NCBI GenBank assembly: GCA_039654915.1
Contig: CM077597.1
Location: 35,004,001 to 35,068,000 of the forward strand
Direction of reading: 5' to 3'
Source: Aquilaria yunnanensis
Lineage: Eukaryota; Streptophyta; Magnoliopsida; Malvales; Thymelaeaceae
DNA: 64,000 nt
Made by a program: the position numbers and the translations under genes. Positions within the stretch are counted from its first letter, which is position 1. Every line of letters starts with the position of its first letter. The notes beneath the pieces are model-generated. The model saw only the letters and a list, made by a program, of their open reading frames with translations. It did no database searches and had not been told where the DNA came from. Shown piece after piece: positions 59,641 through 64,000 of this stretch.

Positions 59641-62600
59641 AGGCAAGTGCACCTATCATCAAAGTAGAGCAGTGGCAAGTACCAAGATAGTTTTTCTCAA
59701 AGAACAAAGTTCATTTACCATAATCAAGCTCTCTCTATTATCTAGCCAATAATCAAAGAGTTGCTTAAATAACTACAATGAATTAACTAAACTAGCTAAT
59801 GCTGTAAAAATAAACTATTAACTACAAACCATTGGCTGCCAACAAAAAACAATTAAGACAATCAACCACAAAAATCATCATGCTTAGTATCAAATCCCCT
59901 TAAAAATCCCTTATGTAGCTTTTACTTCAATTTAACAAGACTATGATGAACTTGGACCATGAAGTATTACCTAATTTAGATTAGCTCCCTATTATTCCCG
60001 TTACACTAATCACTATTCCTAAGTCATTGATAGAGTGTCTAGCCTACCACACTTCCAAAAAATGCATTACTAGTCCTATGACCTACTATTCAGTTTCACC
60101 CTAGTCCAAACTGTCGTGCCCTAAACTGCCCCTGGCCCATTTGGGCCTGATTACTTAAAACATGCAGCGGAAGTTTTCATTACATAGAAGGGGCTTTTAA
60201 AACTCACTAAGACTTATGGGCACAAACCCCAGGATACTTATCGGTACTAGCTCGTTAAGTTCTTTAATTAAGGTTAAGTTGAAGTGCTCTCAGAAACAAG
60301 CTAGCACCTATGTGGATTTCATGTGTTCATTTTCATGGTCTTGACCAAGCTTAGCCAAGAATATGCATGGCAACCAAAACACCAACTTAAGTTTCAAAAC
60401 TTATTTTCATGCATATGCTTTGCATGCTTATGTGTTTTGGTGTTCACTAGTGCACATAATTACTTAATGCCTTTAGATGCAACTAATGCTTAGGCATGTA
60501 TTAATTCACATACGTGCACTTAAATTTCTTATTAGCCAAACTTTACACAAGCATCCAATTTCATGCTTTTTCTAAGTTTACTTGCATGTTCTTTACTAAG
60601 TGAGCATACATAGCCAAACATTGCATGCTTTCAACATAGACATGGGCTTATGGGCCTTTTAGTACTTAACATGCATATAGCAATAATATCATAATCGGGG
60701 GTTAGCATGCACAACAAATCAAAGAAGCACACAAACACACGCCACTTAACACTTTGTTCACAGAAGGGCAGCAAGCATCCCTCAAGTTTTAATTCATTAA
60801 TTTCATATACTGAATGTTTTCGAAGAGCTCACTTAGCATGGGAATTAAGGTGGCCGCCTTAACTCCCAGCCCATAATGCTTGCTTACTTAACTTAGCTCA
60901 TGAGCAAAACAGAATTGCCGAAGCAATAACATAACTTAAGCCCTCTTAGCACTCCTAGGATCACATGGTTCTTTGACCATCACCTAGGGGCCCGAATACT
61001 CACACACAAAAAATCCATGAAACTATGCCATGCAATAAAGTGAGTATAGGAATCCTTACCCACAACACCGAAAGCTTTAGAAGCTTATTTTCCTTCGTTT
61101 TCCTTGCTTGTTGACTCTAGAAATTGTTTTCTAGCATAAGAACCAAGATGGGCCAAATTTTATTAGTAACCATAAGGTACCAAGAACACTTGGTGATTAA
61201 CTCAAATAACACAAAATACCAAGAACACTTGGTGTACACTTACAGAACCTCACAGAAGAGGTAAAGCCAATTTCTTGTGTTTGATGTTCTTCAAGCTTCT
61301 TCTTGATTTCTTGCTTCTAATGAACTTAGGAACTCAATCACACAAAGAGCTCCTTGAGTAGAGTTTAAAACCTCCAAGAAATGGAAATGGCCGAATTTTC
61401 CTCCTTGGTTTTCTTTGAATTCTTCACCTGATTCTTGCTCTTTATGGTCTTAGAGCTTGATTTCAACCAAGAATACTTGGTTTTAATTTGAGGAAGGATT
61501 ATTTCTAGCTATGGACGAATATTTAGATGAGGAAAAGAGTTGGAAATGTGTTTGGAATGGTGAGACTTGGTATGGAAGAAAATGGAGAGAGAATGAGAGA
61601 GTTTGAGAGCAAATGGCTTTGAATGAGTGGATTGATTATGTTTTAATGTGTGGGAAGGTGATGGCCAGCCATATGGGAAGAAAAATGAGTGTATAATGTG
61701 CTTGGAAGAGTGGGAGACAAGATTTAATGGATGGAAGACTAATTGGAAGACTTTTGTGTAAGTTGGTAGAAAAAGTCAAAAGTAGGAGACATGTAGGTGA
61801 AGAAAGAATCCAAAGTCTTGACTAAGGATGGGAAGTGGATTAAAATAGTAGGAAATTAATAATGTGTTTGAAATGAGTGGGAGACAAGATTAAAAGAAAT
61901 GAAGACTAATTGGAAGACTTTTGGGTAAGTTTGGTAGAAAAAGTCAAAAGTAGGTGGAGAAAGAATCCAAGGTGATGACTAAGGTGGGAGCTGAATTAAA
62001 ATAATAGGACTTGGAGGGAGGTGACATAAAATATTGGGAATTGGAGGGGCATGGCTGGCCAAGCCATCCTAGGCCATTAAAATGGCCTAATTCTCCCTTT
62101 AGTCCTCCAACTTTCTACTTTTAGGCAATTGAGCCCAACCACTAAAAATCCCTTTGTTCAATTGAGTCCTCATCTTTAAAAACCACCATTTTCATTACTA
62201 TTTCTCTTGGCCTAAGCCAAGCTTATTTTTAAGATGTTCAACACTCAATTATGCACATGCCATATTGTCTTCTCAATTTAATTGAGCTAAATTCCCGATT
62301 AAGGAAAAATTCTTATGCTCCAAATCCATTTAACCCGGGACCTAATCACTTTGGATTGTCTGGGCATTACACAAATGTATTATAACACAGGTATTACTCT
62401 CGATTACAATACTATCCCTTCTATCTAATGGTGATCCATAACAAATATGTCAGATACTACCTATCGTATGTTCATCATCCCACACTGAGTTAATAGGCTA
62501 GCTTCTATTAATCAACACATCAAAGAACATTGAATAGATCGCAAGAAAAACATAATCATTTTAAACCAAAAAGTAATCACAATCACAAAATCATCCTAGG

Positions 62601-63215
62601 GTTTATCTACTCTAAGCATAAGTAGGAATCAAAAGAAACACAATAAAATCAAAAGAAAACTAGGAAAAGAATTATCCATTTCTAAACTACTTGTCTTCCA
62701 AGAAATCTTTGATCTGGCACATATTAAATGGTGTTGATCATCAGAACTGCCTCTAGTAGTTTTCCACCTTGAAAACTCTCTTCATTCTCTGTATTTTTCT
62801 GCCTCTACCACACAGCTCTCAGCTTTTTGAAATAACCCGAAAAAACCTAAAAAATAAGCAAACACGGTTTGGTACACTACCATGTTAAAGACCATGTAAT
62901 GCCTCTGGAACCTAAATTCTCACCAAATGAAACACGATTTGCAACACAGGCATGTAACTCAGACACAGGCACGTAGTAGGGTGTGTAAGGCATTAAATGG
63001 GTGTGTTGCAAGGCATGTCTACTCTAAACTTTGCCAAAACTTACACTTCGACTGCAAAACTTTGCAAAAATCCTTCCTAACCCAAATGAAGCTAAAATTA
63101 GCCTGAAAATGAAATATGAACCAATTAAGCACCAAATCCTAAAAAAAACACAACAAAAGACAAGTAAATACAAAGGCAAAACATATAAAAAACATGACTA
63201 AATATAAGCATATCA
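59641..63215 (-). repeat. 5' LTR of Athila-like element B, interrupted and truncated
   Basis: The minus strand starts TGATATGCTTATATTTAG at 63215. The LTR is interrupted by the solo LTR at 60112-62371, and homology ends near 59641 at GGTGCACTTGCCTG, missing about the last 75 bp. The primer site, gag and pol that should follow are absent. Confidence 0.72.
60112..62371 (-). mobile_element. solo LTR, gypsy-like, about 2.26 kb
   Basis: On the minus strand it starts TGTAATGCCCAGACAATCC and ends GGGCACGACA. Flanks are CAAAC (60107-60111) and CAAAT (62372-62376), a target duplication with one C-to-T change at a CpG. The surrounding LTR continues in register across it. Contains GGTAAGGATTCC on the minus strand near 61050. 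A long-LTR gypsy type is likely; no gene inside. Confidence 0.75.
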
Positions 63216-63220
63216 CATCT

Positions 63221-64000
63221 ATGTAAATACCATAAGTTTTGCCTAAATTTAGCACTATCTTAATCGGCGTTATAGTCAGCCTCTATTTGAGTTCCTAGAA
63301 GGCTACCTCACACTTGTCTCTCCTAACAAATTAATGTGCCTTCTTGGTCAAGGTAGTTATTAGCTTAGCTATTTGGGAGTATCCCTCAATGAATCTCTAG
63401 TAATAACCCGCCAGATCAAGAATGTTCTTCAACTTTATAGGGTTGGTAGGTTGTTTCCACTCCATCACTGCTTGTACCTTCCCTTGGTCCACACTTACCC
63501 CTTTTTCATTCGTCACATGACCAAGGAAGGTTATCTCCTTTTCCCAGAACCAACACTTAGATAGTTTTGCAAAGTACTGATTATCCTTTAGCACTTGTAA
63601 GACCATCTTAAGATATTCCTTATGCTAAGTAGGAGTCTGGGAGTATATGAGTATATCATCAAAGAAAACTTCCAAAATTTTATCCAAACAAGGCATCAAT
63701 ATACAATTAATGGCCTCCACAAATACTATAAAGGCATCATTCACCCCAAACGGCATCACCGTATACTCAAAGTGCCCATACCGCATTTGAAAAATGGTTT
63801 TTTGTATGTCCTCCTCCTTGACCCTAACCTGAAAGTAACCACTTCTTATACCAATCTTCATGAATATCTTGGCTCCTTTGAGTCTATTAAGGAGTTTATC
63901 AATTCTTGGAAGAGGGTACTTATTCTTTACCATTGCTTGATTTAGCTTTCGGTAATCAATCACCAACCTAAGAGTACCATCTTTCTTTTTCACAAATAAC
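63221..64000 (-). pseudogene. gypsy reverse transcriptase (element K), runs off the window
   Basis: Minus-strand reverse transcriptase, read from the right edge: KKKDGTLRLVIDYRKLN, NKYPLPRIDKLLNRLKGA, GYFQVRVKEEDIQKTIFQMRYGH, MPFGVNDAF, and the catalytic box FFDDILIYSQ near 63645. One in-frame TAG at 63625-63627 separates this from LKMVLQVLKDNQYFAKLSKC and VTNEKGVSVDQGKVQAV; another follows AGYY at 63397-63399. It ends at YGIYID where element B inserted and continues at 54872 with RNase H. Confidence 0.88.

Larger units (their letters stand above)
54873..63215 (-). mobile_element. Athila-like deletion derivative (element B)
   Basis: Two Athila-like LTRs in minus orientation (54874-56281 and 59641-63215, the second interrupted by a solo LTR) flank 3.4 kb with no gag or pol. 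The target duplication CATCT lies at 54868-54872 and 63216-63220, and element K pol continues across it, so the ends are reliable. The internal region, read leftwards, holds a CATG-rich stretch, a TATA-like box, a leader, one short coding region after a splice-acceptor-like TTTTTTCAG, and a 3' untranslated region. Net length without the nested LTR is about 6.1 kb. Confidence 0.82.

Noticed and set aside
1..64000. CRISPR arrays, tRNA or rRNA genes, host protein genes, integrated pararetrovirus
   Set aside because: No regularly spaced identical repeats, no cloverleaf or rRNA blocks, no host gene structure, and every reverse transcriptase seen sits in a gypsy or Copia context with integrase and LTRs.

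Overview
The window looks like intergenic DNA of a flowering plant, probably a eudicot. It is AT-rich, I see no credible host gene, tRNA or rRNA, and almost all of it is LTR retrotransposons inserted into one another. I assigned lineages from protein motifs, primer-binding sites and LTR ends read by eye. I ran no database search.

Left block (1-25309), read from the outside in. A gypsy pol fragment (G, 24261-25309, + strand) is interrupted by a minus-strand Copia element (H: LTR 24006-24260, gag pieces 22855-23870 and 1-550). H gag is interrupted by a plus-strand gypsy element (F: primer site 1212-1223, gag-pol remnant 21845-22827). F is interrupted between leader and gag by a minus-strand gypsy element of the Tat type (E, 1715-21839, paired 686-bp LTRs). 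E carries a nearly complete young Copia element (2445-10757, paired 1416-bp LTRs, target duplication CTTAT) and a solo LTR of the same Copia family (15092-16500, AGAGG). Between the integrase and the 3' LTR of E, on the opposite strand, lies a decayed gene with introns and its own TATA box (11299-13992). This is the most interesting feature of the window.

Middle block (25310-50160). A minus-strand Athila-like LTR and downstream region (25310-about 32204) contains a 2.8-kb solo LTR (27355-31540), which itself contains a Copia solo LTR (28136-29552). A plus-strand gypsy pol pseudogene with its 3' LTR follows (32205-35759). Next is a plus-strand Athila-like element: a heavily interrupted LTR (36861-42559), primer site 42569-42586, and a gag remnant joined to post-pol sequence with pol missing. 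Two long LTR-like repeats lie beyond it (44641-47469 and 47470-49728).

Right block (50160-64000). A minus-strand gypsy pol is split twice. A solo LTR nested in a solo LTR of the same family (50759-53597) cuts its integrase. A minus-strand Athila-like deletion derivative (54873-63215, target duplication CATCT) cuts its RNase H. Reverse transcriptase resumes at 63221 and runs off the window.

Nothing here forms a host pathway. The genes are gag, protease, integrase, reverse transcriptase and RNase H of separate elements, all disrupted. The Copia at 2445-10757 is the youngest and least damaged, with about 7 LTR differences counted by eye and two premature stops. Nesting order plus target duplications give a relative insertion history for much of the window.
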